Of a stretch of 64,000 nucleotides of DNA, positions 24,869 through 36,926 are shown piece by piece. Numbering within the stretch: the stretch's first letter is position 1; each line of letters opens with the position of its first letter. Source of the DNA: Leucocoprinus leucothites (Eukaryota > Basidiomycota > Agaricomycetes > Agaricales > Agaricaceae); the NCBI GenBank assembly GCA_013368445.1, contig JAACJO010000020.1:310001-374000 (forward strand), read 5' to 3'. Position numbers and translations under genes: made by a program. The notes under the pieces were generated by a model. The model was not told the origin of the DNA, did not search any database, and was given only the letters and a program-made list of their open reading frames with translations.

Positions 24869-27867
24869 GTGAGCGCTCCTGGCCATGCTGAACATTTTTG
24901 CGGACTAGTTACATCATCTTTGGCTCCTGTATATACTTGTCTTGTATCACACACTATTTCGGTCGCCCCTGTGGGGCTTTTATTGAATTGTGATTTGACC
25001 TCCGTGCTGTGCTGTGTAAATCTATCTAAGTGTGAAAAAGATTTTTGTTGCCACTGCAAGGGAAAGAAAGCGCCTTCATGGGCTGCTTCTTGGATTCTCG
25101 ATTCGGGTGCATCAGCACATTTCACACCCTATTTAGACGATTTTTCTACAATCAAAATAGTGAAATTTGGTGAAATTCAGACAGCTAACAAAAATGCTTC
25201 CCTATCTATATCGGGTCAAGGCACTGTCTTGATTGAACACAAGATCCATGATAACAGAAAAATGATCACTGCAGTGACTTCATTGTCTCCTGTGTTCTAT
25301 GTAAAGGGTATGCACGATCGCCTCATATCTGCTAGTCAACTCCTGGAATCTGGGTTGCACAGTGAGGCCAATAAACATGGTACAATCTTTCGGGATGAGT
25401 CAGGTAATGCCATTTTGTCAGCAGCTCCTTGTTCTGAGTGGCAGCCTATGCTACAAACAGTAAGATGTCGAATTGTACATTTGAATGCTTCAAGCCATGT
25501 TGCTCAGCATCCTGACTATAATATCTGGCATCAATGTTTAGGACATCCGTCTAATTGCATGTTGAGCAAAACTTCTGAATCCATGCTGAATGGACCTCAG
25601 GTTTCAATTCCCGATCATTTGTGCCCTTGTCCAGGCTGTATGAAAGGGAAGATGCACCAGAAACCCTTTAACGATAACCCAATTCGAGCCAAAGAAGCCT
25701 TTGAGCATGTTCACAGTAATCTCTTTGAGCTCCCCATCATATCTTATCACAAGTATAAATGGGTTATGACCTTATTGGACAATTACTCCTCTTTTGCCCA
25801 CGTGGTGCTTCTACGATCAAAAGCCGAAGCAGCTCCCCATATGGTTGAGCTTCTGACTTATGTCCAGAACCAATTCGGCAAATCAATTCATTGATTTACA
25901 TCTGATTGAGGAGGAGAATTCGTAGCAGGAACCCTGCAAGATTATCTAAGGGAGAAAGGAATTGAGTTCACACCAAGTGCGCCCCACGTCCATCAACAGA
26001 ATGGGCGAGCAGAAAGATTGAATTGAACACTGCATGAGAAAGTGCAAGCCATACAACTTCATGCATGTCTTCTGGATTCATGGTGGGATTTCGCGATTAA
26101 CACTGCAACCCACATCTACAATCACACATTGATGAACTGCATCCAATGGAAAACTCCTTTGAGTTAGTACATGGACATAAACCTGACATCAGTCACCTAT
26201 GAGTATTCAGTTGTGCAGCATATGTGTTTCTTCCAGACAAAATGTGCCCAAATAAACTATCTGCGAAATCTGAACTGATGATCTTCATTGGATATGATCA
26301 GGAGAAGAATTATATTTTTCTCCACCATACTCGAGGGAATGCTGAGTTTATCTCGCCAACTGTCATCTTTGATGAAAAGATGTTCCCTAAATGTCCAGAT
26401 CAAAAACCTGTGGTACACCCCAAGCCGTCTCGCACTGAGATTCCTCCAATCTCGACTATTCTGAATGTTCCACATGTAGACCATCTGCCTGCACCTCGAG
26501 GAGGAGAGCCACCTTGTGTGCCTTCACCTCGTGCTCCTCCACGCCCTAAAACACCTTCACCTCCTAGATTGATATGTCCACCTCTTTCTTACGCTGATCC
26601 TGAAGATCGTGATCCAAAAGAAGAGGAAGAAGAAGTTGAGTTACCTCCTTCTCCAAAACCTTCCCGATCAGAATCTGGTCTACGTAAACATGCTTGGTCT
26701 CCATCTCCACCCAAGGTACTGCCACCACAACCTTCAGTCCAAGATGATCTTGATGCACTAGAATGGCTTGACTGCTGGGTCACTGAACATGAGAACCACT
26801 GTCCTAGGCGAAATGTTCAACCTCCGAACAGACCAGGAAATGTGTATGGTGATAGGAGCAACCCTCTTGATGTCATCCAATGATATAGGGAACTCAATCC
26901 TAACTTACCATGCAATTATGCTCAATATCAACCTATTCCTGGAGCAATTTCCGATGAGGAAGCTTGAAACAGATTACGAAATTGGCATATCCCTCACCTG
27001 GATAGTAGGATTGACAATAACAAACTATCATCCACCGATTTTGCAAAGTTTGTGAAGGAAGGGGGGGTAAAATTAGTTGATTTCCTTCTCACACAACGTG
27101 CCAACAGACCAGTTCCTGGACAGTTTCGAGATATCATGGATTTAGACACTGATACTCAAACTAAATGGCAAAAAGCGATGCTTGAGGAATTAGACGTGCT
27201 TCATAAGCGAGGTGTATACAAGCTTGTTAATCTCCCAAAAGGAAGGAGAGCTATTAAGAATAGATGGGTTTATAACATCAAGTCCGATAATCAATATTGC
27301 TCTCACCTTGTTGCAAAAGGATTCTCCCAGATTGAGGAAATTGACTTTGATGAACTCTTTTCTCCAGTTGTCTGATATGAGACTGCACGCCTACTTCTTG
27401 GCATTGCAGCACTTGAGGACTTTGACCTTCACTCTGTTGACATCAAAACAGCCTATTTATATGGCAATCTGGATGAAGAGATCTATATGGAGCAGCCAGA
27501 AGGATTCCAAATTCCTGGCCAAGAAAAGAAAGTCTGGAGATTATGCAAAGCAATCTACAGTCTAAAACAAGCTGGCTTATCCTGGTGGAAAGTACTCACT
27601 TCATTGATGCTGAAACTTGGATTTAAGCACTGTAAATCTGACACTGGTGTTTATCATTTTACACATCCTAAGACCAGCAAGCATGTCTTTGCGGTCATTT
27701 ATGTGGATGATGTCTTTTTTATAGGTAAAAAGAATTCCCTGCTCCTCTCTGAGTTGAAGCAAAAATTCATGACTACTTGGGAATGTTGTGACCAAGGTGA
27801 ACTTTTGGAGTTCCTAGGCATGAACATATCATGTGATCAAAAAGAGAGAAAACTCTATATAGATCAA
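24869..27867 (+). pseudogene. Copia pol remnant, 5' part (PR-IN-RT)
   Basis: Protease motif WILDSGASAHFT at about 25,100. GAG-pre-integrase zinc-binding motif WHQCLGHPS near 25,530, with CPCPGCMKGKM after it. Integrase core begins near 25,690 and is broken by in-frame TGA codons at 25,892, about 25,907 and about 26,023. The reverse transcriptase begins near 27,100 (WQKAMLEELDVLHKRGVY); it has a TGA at about 27,373 and retains the catalytic IYVDDVFF at about 27,690. The frame is cut at 27,867 by the gypsy element. Several of the stops fit CGA-to-TGA or CAG-to-TAG decay. Confidence 0.85.
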
Positions 27868-28426
27868 TGTCACGAGCCAGGCCTCAAGAACGGCTGACGG
27901 TTTGAACTTGGTAATATTTTCATGAAATACTATCTGTTCTCGCATATCGGTTACTTCGGTTTTTATTGGTCTTTCACCTTCGGACTTATTCTGACATCTT
28001 CCATTTTATTAATTCATACTGCCTTGTTGAAATTTTCTGACAACCGTTTAATAGTAAATTTTCTATCTTCTAGCCTTGTAAAATTTGCGGACTCCACTTT
28101 GATTATTTCTCCGTTTACTACTTTGTTTGTTTTCCTTATCCGATCCTATATTCTGCATCGTATATAAGTAGCACGACTTTGTACTTGGATGGGGCAGTCT
28201 GATAATCAACTTAGCGATACGCTACTTTCCTCTGCTCTCTGTTCGTCCTCAGCTCTCTTATATTGTCTGAAATCCAGGTCAAGCGTCAGTAGTCAGCACA
28301 ACACATAAGTTGAGGCCACGACCCACTCCCGCGTCCAACGACCGGCTCCTGCCTTACCTCTGTCACACCTCTGTCCAACCGGTCCTTGACGTCGGCTCCC
28401 TATCCGTAGCATTTGCATGCTTAACA
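27868..28426 (+). repeat. Gypsy 5' LTR
   Basis: 559 bp, TG...CA. TATA-like CGTATATAAGTAG lies near 28,160, fitting the U3 promoter. An 81-codon frame inside (27,922-28,167) is present in both LTRs and is not taken as a gene. Confidence 0.95.
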
Positions 28427-28473
28427 GTATTATCAGACTCAGATTCTACTGTCGCATTTGCACTTCTGTCATC

Positions 28474-30057
28474 ATGGTCAACACCCATACTATCAAGGGC
28501 AAGACCTCCATCGTTGCGCAACCAGAGCGGAAACGCCCTCACACTCCTCCACCTGTCCCATGCTCTTCTCATCTAACCAACGATAATTCTCATATCAGTA
28601 TCCGTGCTCGCCATTCATGTCATCTTAATCCTAATCTCCCAGAAACTCCTCGATCTGCTAGTTCTCCTCCACCTCCTCGTCGCTTTCAAAATATCCGTCC
28701 ACCCAGAACTCCTGCCCCTCCTGGCAGTCTGCCATCTGACAGAGATCCATCCGACCCTTCAGAACCAGGTGACTATGATGGTCCAGACTACGCCGATAAT
28801 CAATCTATGGGCCATGACGGCGATGATGAAGACAATGAACCCATCTATAACGGCTCTCCCGGTGGTCCTGGTGACCCCGATGACAATGATCCTGAAGATC
28901 CTTCCCACTCTTCCGATGATGAGCCTCTTCCTCCTCAATGGGCACCTCATCTCCGAGCTCCCCGACAGGATCCAAACAATGATCATCTAGCTGATGCCTT
29001 GGGTAGGCTCGCTGACAATCTTGATCACCAAGCGGCTGCACAAGCCAACCAGACTCGCACCAATAAGGCTCACCTCCCAGACACTTTTAGCGGCTCTGAC
29101 CCCGAAAAACTCAATACTTTCCTAATCCAATGCCGTCTATATTTCCGAACCAATCCCACTCAGTTCCAGCACGACAATCAGAAAGTTGATTTTGCCATGA
29201 CCTACCTCACTGGTGTTGCACTTGACTGGTTCGAGGTCAGCCTCACTCAGGAAGAACAGGGTGTCTTCCATGACTGGTTCGACAATTGGAATGCATTTGT
29301 CCGCGAGCTCCGTACGCATTTTGGCATTGCCAACCCAAAGGGAGAAGCAGCCGAGATGCTCGATACCCTTCGCATGAAACCGGGTGATAAAATCGCCACT
29401 TTCAACATTGAGTTCCTCAAACACGCCTCTCAACTCGGTTGGAATGACGAGGTCCTCTGCCATTGTTACTACAAGGGACTTCCGAACCGCATCCAAGACC
29501 CTCTCAGTACCCGTGAGCAGGGTAAACCCACTACTTTCGAGGAAATGCATCGCTTGGCCATTGTTTACGATGGACACTACTGGGAGCATGACCGTGAACG
29601 TGTTCGTGCCTGCACTGCAGAAAAGGATGCTGCTGATTCTCTCAGTCGGAAGCAGCCCAACAAGCCCTCGACCTCCAATACTTCCAATCTGAATCCGCCA
29701 CGCGGCCAGTCTCAACCTGGCAACAATAACAACAATAATCGAGGCAACAACAGTAACAGTAACAACAACAACAACCGCAATCAGTCGCAGGCTCCATCAA
29801 CCAAATCCAACACCCCCGCTCCATCCACATCCAGTACCCAACATCCTACACTGAAATTCGACCTCTCTAGTAAACTCGGCCAAAATGGCAAATTGACACC
29901 CGAAGAGCGAAAATGACGCCTCAACAAAGATCTCTGCCTATTCTGCGGTGGCAAAGGCCACAAGGTCGAGAATTGCCACAAGAAACAAAATCAGGCCAAG
30001 ATCTGCAAGGTCGAAGTGGCTCCGTCCAAGGACTCTGAAAAGAGTCCGGAAAAATAG
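28474..30057 (+). pseudogene. Gypsy gag with internal stop
   Basis: Start ATGGTCAACACC at 28,474. Order: proline/acid-rich N-terminus, retrotransposon gag (capsid) domain with LNTFLIQCRLYF and YLTGVALDWFE (about 29,080-29,600), an Asn-rich low-complexity stretch (29,720-29,790), then a TGA at 29,914. After this TGA the same frame continues through a CCHC zinc knuckle (CLFCGGKGHKVENC, about 29,938-29,980) to a TAG at 30,055. The TGA therefore separates capsid from zinc knuckle and looks like a nonsense mutation. Confidence 0.85.
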
Positions 30058-33000
30058 AGGGTGACCCTCAGGACTCTGCACAGACTGGGGGTCGCGTTGA
30101 GCTCATCTGTGCACCAGAGAGTCTCCTCCACCTCAATGCGTCCGCTCTTTCCGACCCAAATTCTCTTATCGCTTCCCTCACTTCTTCTCTCATTTGCTCA
30201 TCTGATAATATCCAACGGATACCGTTTTGTGCTCTCGTTGATTCCGGCTCCACTCATTGCTTCATAGATTCTGATTTCGTCTGCACTCACTCTCTTCCGA
30301 CTTCGCCTTTACCTCCTATTGAGCTTCGCCTATTTGACGGATCGTCGAATAGTTACATTACTGAACTTGTGAACCTTCCTGTTACCTTCTCTACTGGTGA
30401 ATCTATGACTATTGACTTCTACATCACTCGGCTTGATTCTTCCTGCTCTGTGGTACTTGGACACAACTGGCTCACCCGCTACAATCCGTTGATTGACTGG
30501 GTTTCGAGCAGCATATCTTTCCGATCGCATTTGCAGGATAATCTTGCCCCTTCTGCCCGTGTCGCATCCGCTCCCATAGCGGCTCCTACTTTGTCACCCA
30601 CTCCTAGCCCAACGGCTGACACTCCTCCTCTGAATTCACCATCCTCTGGGACTTCTATGTCTACTCCTGGTATTGCAACAGCTCCTCGCGTTTCTATCAT
30701 CAATGCTGCTGCATACATTCACGCTTCGCACCTTCCTGGTTCAGTAAACTTCTGCCTCAATCTCAGCTTGCCTTCCGCTTCCGCCAATTCGGCTCGGGTT
30801 TCCGACGAGTCAATTGACCTTTCTAAAGTGCCCGATGAATATCATGAATTCGCTGATGTGTTCAGCAAAGCTCGTGCTGACAGCCTTGCACCGCATTGCC
30901 CTTACGATCTCAAAATCAATATTGAAGAGGGTGCTCAACCTCCCATTGGCACTATCTATTCATTATCTCCATCCGAGCTTGAGTCGCTCCACGAATTTAT
31001 CGACGAGCACGTGTCTATTGGATTTATCCGCCCCACTTCTTCGCCTCACGGCGCACCCGTTCTCTTCATTCGGAAGAAAGACAGTTCATTACGACTTTGT
31101 GTCAATTTCCGCAGCCTTAATCACATCACCAAGAAGGATCGCTACCCGCTCCCGCTCATCTCTGACCTACTCGACTCTCCTCGCAAAGCCCGCATCTACA
31201 CCAAGATAGACCTTCGACATGCTTACCACCTTGTTTGGATCGCTGAAGGAGACGAATGGAAAATGGCTTTCAGGACCTGCTATGGATCCTTTGAATGGCT
31301 GGTTATGCCTTTCGGACTCACCAATGCACCCGCAGCCTTCCAGCGGTTCATGAACGACATCTTTTCCGACCTCCTTGACGTCTGTGTCACAGTCTATCTC
31401 AATGACATCCTTATCTACTCTGACGACCTCGACACACACAAGAAACATGTTCGAGATGTCCTCAAGCGGCTCTGCAAGCATGGCCTATATGCTAAAGCGG
31501 AAAAATGCGAGTTCCATTCTGATTCTGTCGAATACCTCGGGTATATCCTCTCACCAGATGGTCTCAAAATGTCGGAAGACAAGATCAAAATCATCCAGGA
31601 TTGGCCTGAACCGAAGAAAGTCAAAGACATCCAGTCTTTTCTAGGTTTTGCCAATTTCTATCGATGCTTCATTTACAACTATTCCGATATTGTCATCCCG
31701 CTTACGCGCCTCACCCGAAAAGCATCTAAGTGGAACTTCAACGAACAGTGTCGTGAAGCCTTCAACTCCCTCAAAGAAGTGTTCACTACTGCTCCTATAC
31801 TCACTCACTGGATACCCGACGCCCAAATCATCATTGAGACTGATGCTTCTGATTATGCACTTGCTGCCATCCTGTCCATTGTCGCGGATGACAATGAAGT
31901 CCACCCGATTGCATTCCATTCCTGCACCTTCAACACGGCCGAGTTAAACTATGACACTCATGACAAAGAGCTCCTTGCTATCTTCGAGGCTTTCCACACC
32001 TGGCGGCATTACCTTGAAGGAGCCCCACTTCCTATTGACGTTGTTACCGATCACAAGAACCTGGAATACTTCTGCACTACGAAGATCCTAACTCGTCGAC
32101 AGGCTCGTTGGTCTGAGTTCATATCACAGTTCAACCTCATCATCCGTTTCCGACCTGGCCGACTCGGAACCAAGCCTGACGCTCTCACTAGACAATGGGA
32201 TGTCTACCCTAAAGGGGGGAATAATGGCTACGCTTCGGTCAATCCTCATAATTTCCGACCTGTATTTTCGCATGAACAGTTATCGGCTTCAGTTCAAGCT
32301 ACTTATTTTTCAACTCCTTCCCTTCATGCTGCCACCATACTAGATCTTGAGAAACTTCATTCTGATATCCTTACTTTGCTCCCTCAAGACCCGATTGCAT
32401 CTGCTCACATCACTCATCCCGAAGGCCACTGGTCAGTTGATTCCACTGGTTTCCTTTGGCTCAACGACAGGATCTATGTACCTGATGTCAACAATCTTAG
32501 ACTCAGAGTTCTACAATACAAACACGATCACGTCCTTTCTGGCCATTTCGGTCAGAACAAGACCCTCGAACTCATCCGACACGAGTACACCTGGCCTGAT
32601 ATCCGATCTCAGGTCAAGGCTTTCTGTAAATCCTGCGTTACCTGTATGCGATCCAAATCTCAGCACCATAAGCCGTACAGTAACCTCAAGCAACTTCCCA
32701 TTCCTGAACGCCCGTGGAATTCGATTTCAATGGACTTCATCGAGAAACTCCCTTCATTCTCTGGCTTTGACACTATCCTCATTATCGTTGACCAACTCTC
32801 AAAACAGGCTGTATTCATTCTGACTCACGACACTATCACTTCCGCAGAACTAGCATGGTTATTCGTCATTCACGTATTCTCTAAGCATGGTGTTCCTTCT
32901 CATGTCACTTCCGATCACAGTTCAGAGTTCATCTCACACTTCTTCCATTCCCTCGGCACGGCTCTGGACATGCGCCTTCACTTCACATCTGGTTATCATC

Positions 33001-33805
33001 CTGAAGGTGACGGACAAATGGAACGAACTAACCAAACGCTAGAGCAGTACCTCTGCGTTTACTGCAACTATCAGCAGGACAACTGGTCTGACCTCCTCCC
33101 ACTTGCAGAATTCGCATACAACAACACGCCCAGTGCTACCACCGGAATTTCGCCCTTCTTCGCCAACAAGGGTTATCACCCAAACATTACAGTCCATCCT
33201 GAACGCGATATCGCATCAGCTCGCACACGCGACTTTGCAGTTGACTCGACGAATTACATATGACTCTCAAGGCTGAGATAGCCACTGCGCAAGAACGCTA
33301 CCAACGATCCGCTGATGCACGTCAGTTACCAGCCCCGGAGTTCAAAGTCAGCTAGAAAGTTTTTGTGAAAGCTAAATTCTTCCGCACTACCCGTCTATCC
33401 AAAAAGCTTTCTGAAAAATATCTCGGTCCATACGAAATTATCGCCCAACCTGGCTCTCACTCGTTCACCCTTCACCTTCCAGATTCCATGTGCGCTGTTC
33501 ATCCTGTCTTCCATGTTTCCATGCTTGAGCCGACCACACCCAATCCATTTCCTGATCGCACAGAACTGGCTCCTGCTCCCGTTGTTATTGACGGTGAGCC
33601 AGAGTACGAGATCGCCCGCATCGTAGACTCGAAGATTGATCGACGTCGTGCATGCAAACTTCTCTACAAGGTCATCTGGTTGGGATATGAAGATACTGAT
33701 GAAGAATCTTCATGGTTACCTGCTACTGAGCTTACACATGCGACTGAACTTCTTTTTGATTACCATTCTGCTTATCCTGACAAGCCTGGCCCACTTCCTT
33801 TATCC
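30043..33805 (+). pseudogene. Gypsy pol (PR-RT-RH-IN-chromodomain)
   Basis: Open from about 30,037 to 33,263, then continuing in a shifted frame. Protease ALVDSGSTHCFID at about 30,230; reverse transcriptase about 30,900-31,640 with FRSLNHITKKDRYPLP and MPFGLTNAPAAFQRFMND; RNase H with ETDASDYALAA at about 31,840; integrase with HDHVLSGHFG and SMDFIEKLP; chromodomain with EPEYEIARIVDSK and YKVIWLGYEDTDEESSW (33,590-33,790). Lesions: the reverse transcriptase catalytic box reads YLND in place of YxDD (Asn codon at 31,401), a frame change at about 33,255, and an in-frame TAG at 33,353 ahead of the chromodomain. It starts in the -1 frame relative to gag, overlapping the gag terminator by a few codons. 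Confidence 0.9.
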
Positions 33806-34111
33806 TAGACTTTCTCTCGGCTACGTATTTTCTTCACCCATTTTATGATACCGGCTCACTCGTTTTCTTTTGGACTTAGACAATTTTTCGCACTTCCGTA
33901 CTTACCATTTTGTTTTTGCTTACACCCAATAGCCTCATCTCCCTCTCATCTTTTTTCTCTTATTTCGGACTTTTTCTTTACTCACACTTGGCCCCAAGAA
34001 ATATCATGCATTTCAAACACAAGTCCAAGGAGCAAAAGTAAATATGTGACAACAAAAAACGGATTCACGACGACGCGAGCTGAGCATGAGGAACGGGATG
34101 GACAAAACGAC

Positions 34112-35369
34112 CTACTTACTCCCACTCTCATCCTCCTTCTCTCCCTCATCCTCCTCCTCTCCAGCCTTCCCCTCATCCCCAGATCCAGCTTCCGATGTCT
34201 CGGGCACGTTCTTCTTCTTAGCAGCCAATCTGGCGTCCAACTCCACCCGTGCCTTTTCATGCGCCTCATCGTCCATTACCTTGTCATCCAGAACAAGCCG
34301 GTCATAGAACTCTTCAAAGTCCTTAGCCAGCCCATCCACAACCTTGGTCTGTGATCGGATACTTGACAATACTGCCAAGTGCCGCATTCCCAACTCGGCT
34401 CGAATTCCCTTCAACTCCTTCAGGATAGCCGATTGCACAGCCCAGGTCTTCCTTTGCTCGACAATGAGCTTGTACGTTTGCTCATGAGGCTGTTTGTCAG
34501 CCTCTGTAGGAACCGCACACTTCTGCTTTGAAGTATGGCACGGCTCACACATGTACTTGCCCCTGTGGATGTTGTCAGTTGATCAGCCGAGCCGAAGAAT
34601 CGGGAATTACTCACACGTCACTTTGCTCGGTGCAATTTTTGCCCAGGCGCAAGCACTGCCCGTACTCGTTACCTCCGCCCATCTTTATCTTCCCTCCCTT
34701 GGCATCGTAGTTTCCGCGTTTTCGGAGGGCAGCGGTCTCATCTCTTCCGTCTCCGGCCAAACCTGAGCCGGGCATCCACAGCGGGTCGTCATCTTGATCA
34801 TCCAACTCCGTGAGTTGGTACTTGGAGGGGCCAGCAGCCGCACTCCATTGAAGTACCCTGGCGGTCTCAGTTGGTCCGCTCGTGGGTTTTGCACGAGGCT
34901 TTCGAGCCCCAGTCCCCGCCTTCGCATTTTCCGTTGTCTTCGTCTTCTTCGCCGGACTCTCCACTATCTCGACTTCCACCTCCATTGCTCTCTTCTTCCC
35001 TTCCCCTTTTTCTTTCTCCTGTCTCTCCTTCTCTTTCTTTTCGGCCTCTAACCGAATCCGTTCTGCTAGCTCGGCTTCCTCTCGTTCCCTTTGCAACTGC
35101 TCCGCCTCTGCGGCCTCCCTCTTTTTCTTCTCCGCTTCCTCCACCTCTCTCCGCTTTTTCTCAGCCATCTTCTTCCGTAATTCATCTTTTCTTTTTCGAT
35201 GTTCCTCCTCCTCGCACCTCTTTTTCTCTGCCTCCTCAGCCTCCCTTTTCATCCGTTCTGCCTCCTCGGCCACTTTGCGATTGTCCTCCTCGTCCATTCA
35301 TCGTAGCTCGTCTTCCAGATCGATATCGGACATCGGGTTGGAGCCTTGAGTGGTGGAGTTAGGCGCCAT
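34112..35369 (-). CDS. Antisense accessory gene inside the gypsy element
   Basis: Runs opposite to gag-pol, between pol and the 3' LTR. Exon 1 is 35,369-34,615, the intron 34,614-34,563 (GTGAGT/ACAG, 52 nt) and exon 2 34,562-34,112, in frame, about 400 residues. Order: short acidic N-terminus, a highly charged Glu/Lys/Arg coiled coil (about residues 25-125), a basic KKTKTT nuclear-signal-like stretch, a tryptophan-containing linker, a cysteine-rich segment with CLRLGKNC and CEPCHTSKQKC (C-x2-C-x6-C, resembling half of a fungal Zn2Cys6 finger), a second helical region, and a very acidic C-terminus. An in-frame TGA (35,300-35,298) interrupts codon 24, followed at once by ATG (35,297), so reinitiation or a CGA-to-TGA lesion is possible. 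Function unknown. Confidence 0.75.
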
Positions 35370-35423
35370 GGTAGATAAAGGGGATTAAGTTGTGAGAAAG
35401 CTTAATTTTTCCCTCAGAGCGGA

Positions 35424-35431
35424 ATTTATAT
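35424..35431 (-). promoter_or_regulatory. TATA box of the antisense gene
   Basis: ATATAAAT on the minus strand, 55-62 nt upstream of the antisense ATG at 35,369, followed by a pyrimidine-rich leader. It lies outside the LTR, so the antisense gene appears to have its own promoter. Confidence 0.5.
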
Positions 35432-35498
35432 GGAGTTTGAATTGGTTCCCATGATCAAGTCACGTGGCTTCAAGGGCTCAGCCCTAAGGGGGGAATAC

Positions 35499-36057
35499 TG
35501 TCACGAGCCGGGCCTCAAGAACGGCTGACGGTTTGAACTTGGTAATATTTTCATGAAATACTATCTGTTCTCGCATATCGGTTACTTCGGTTTTTATTGG
35601 TCTTTCACCTTCGGACTTATTCTGACATCTTCCATTTTATTAATTCATACTGCCTTGTTGAAATTTTCTGACAACCGTTTAATAGTAAATTTTCTATCTT
35701 CTAGCCTTGTAAAATTTGCGGACTCCACTTTGATTATTTCTCCGTTTACTACTTTGTTTGTTTTCCTTATCCGATCCTATATTCCGCATCGTATATAAGT
35801 AGCACGACTTTGTACTTGGATGGGGCAGTCTGATAATCAACTTAGCGATACGCTACTTTCCTCTGCTCTCTGTTCGTCCTCAGCTCTCTTATATTGTCTG
35901 AAATCCAGGTCAAGCGTCAGTAGTCGGCACAACACATAAGTTGAGGCCACGACCCGCTCCCGCGTCCAACAACCGGCTCCTGCCTTACCTCTGTCACACC
36001 TCTGTCCAACCGGTCCTTGACGTTGGCTCCCTATCCGTAGCGTTTGCGCGCTTAACA
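35499..36057 (+). repeat. Gypsy 3' LTR
   Basis: 559 bp. All nine differences from the 5' LTR are CG versus CA/TG. Confidence 0.95.
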
Positions 36058-36062
36058 ATCAA

Positions 36063-36848
36063 GTGAAATACCTTGATAAGGTTCTCGAGAAGTTTGAGAT
36101 TCCTAAAGGCATGAAATTCACACCACTGCTATCTGGATTCATTTTTGAACCCTATATCGATAAGGTAGATCCTAAGTTTAGGACTCGTTACTAACAGTTA
36201 GTCAGATTGCTGATGTATCTTATGATCGGATTGAGACCTGACATATCCTTTGCGGTTGTCAAACTCTCCCAGCAATCTGCTGCCCCTTCTAATGCGCACT
36301 TCCGGGCTGGACTCCATGTGCTGTAGTATTTGTGATCAACTCACAATTATTGACTCATGTTTGATGGAGCTTCTAATCAGGCCATCATTGCTTGTTCCAA
36401 TAGTGATTGGGTGCAAGACGGACAGTCTTGATGATCTGTCACAGGTAACTTTGTCACAATAGTGTGTGGACCTGTTAGTTGGCTTAGCCGCAAACAGAAA
36501 ACTGTCGCTTTGTCATCTACTGAAGCTGAGTATATGGCACACTCTGACTGCAGCCGCCAGTTGATGTGGATTCAACAACTTCTCAAAGAGATAGGTTTTA
36601 AAATTCCTGCTCCGATTCTCTATGGTGATAATATCAGATCTATCTTCTGGAGTGAGAACCCTGTTCAAGAAAAACGCTTGAAGCATATTGATATACGATA
36701 CCACTATATCTGAGATATCGTTGAAGAAGGTTCCATTGAGTTGGAATTTATCAAGGGCTCAAACAACCCTGCCGATATTCTAATGAAAAATCTTGGTTCA
36801 ATTCTCTTCAATAAATTTGTTTATTCTTTGGGTATTGAATTTCTCTAG
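36063..36848 (+). pseudogene. Copia pol remnant, 3' part (RT end and RNase H)
   Basis: Continuation of the copia polyprotein after the gypsy insertion. Recognisable copia motifs are RPDISFAVVKLSQQS (about 36,240), SWLSRKQKTVALSSTEAEYM (about 36,480) with the RNase H-type STEAEY, and KHIDIRYHYI. It is broken by several in-frame stops, among them TAA at about 36,192 and TGA at about 36,711. Ends at a TAG at 36,846. Confidence 0.85.
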
Positions 36849-36926
36849 CACTTTCATAGCTGCTTAAATGATGCACTTCTATAGTTGCTCAATTATGCAT
36901 CTCCCACCATTTCGAGTGAGGAAGAG

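Larger units (their letters stand above)
27868..36057 (+). mobile_element. Ty3/gypsy chromovirus, nested in the copia element
   Basis: Two 559-bp LTRs (27,868-28,426 and 35,499-36,057), starting TGTCACGAGCC and ending TTAACA, flanked by the target duplication ATCAA (27,863-27,867 and 36,058-36,062). A purine tract AAGGGGGGAA sits just before the 3' LTR. Internal order gag, protease, reverse transcriptase, RNase H, integrase, chromodomain is that of chromoviruses. An additional antisense gene lies between pol and the 3' LTR. The LTRs differ at only 9 positions, so this insertion is younger than its copia host. Confidence 0.95.

Noticed and set aside
27922..28167. 81-codon frame in the gypsy LTR, repeated at 35,553
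   Set aside because: It is duplicated only because the LTR is; hydrophobic composition follows from AT-rich U3 sequence.
35298..35498. Antisense gene as an extension of the host HsbA-like gene or of pol
   Set aside because: It lies wholly inside the gypsy LTRs, on the opposite strand to pol, with its own start, intron and stop.
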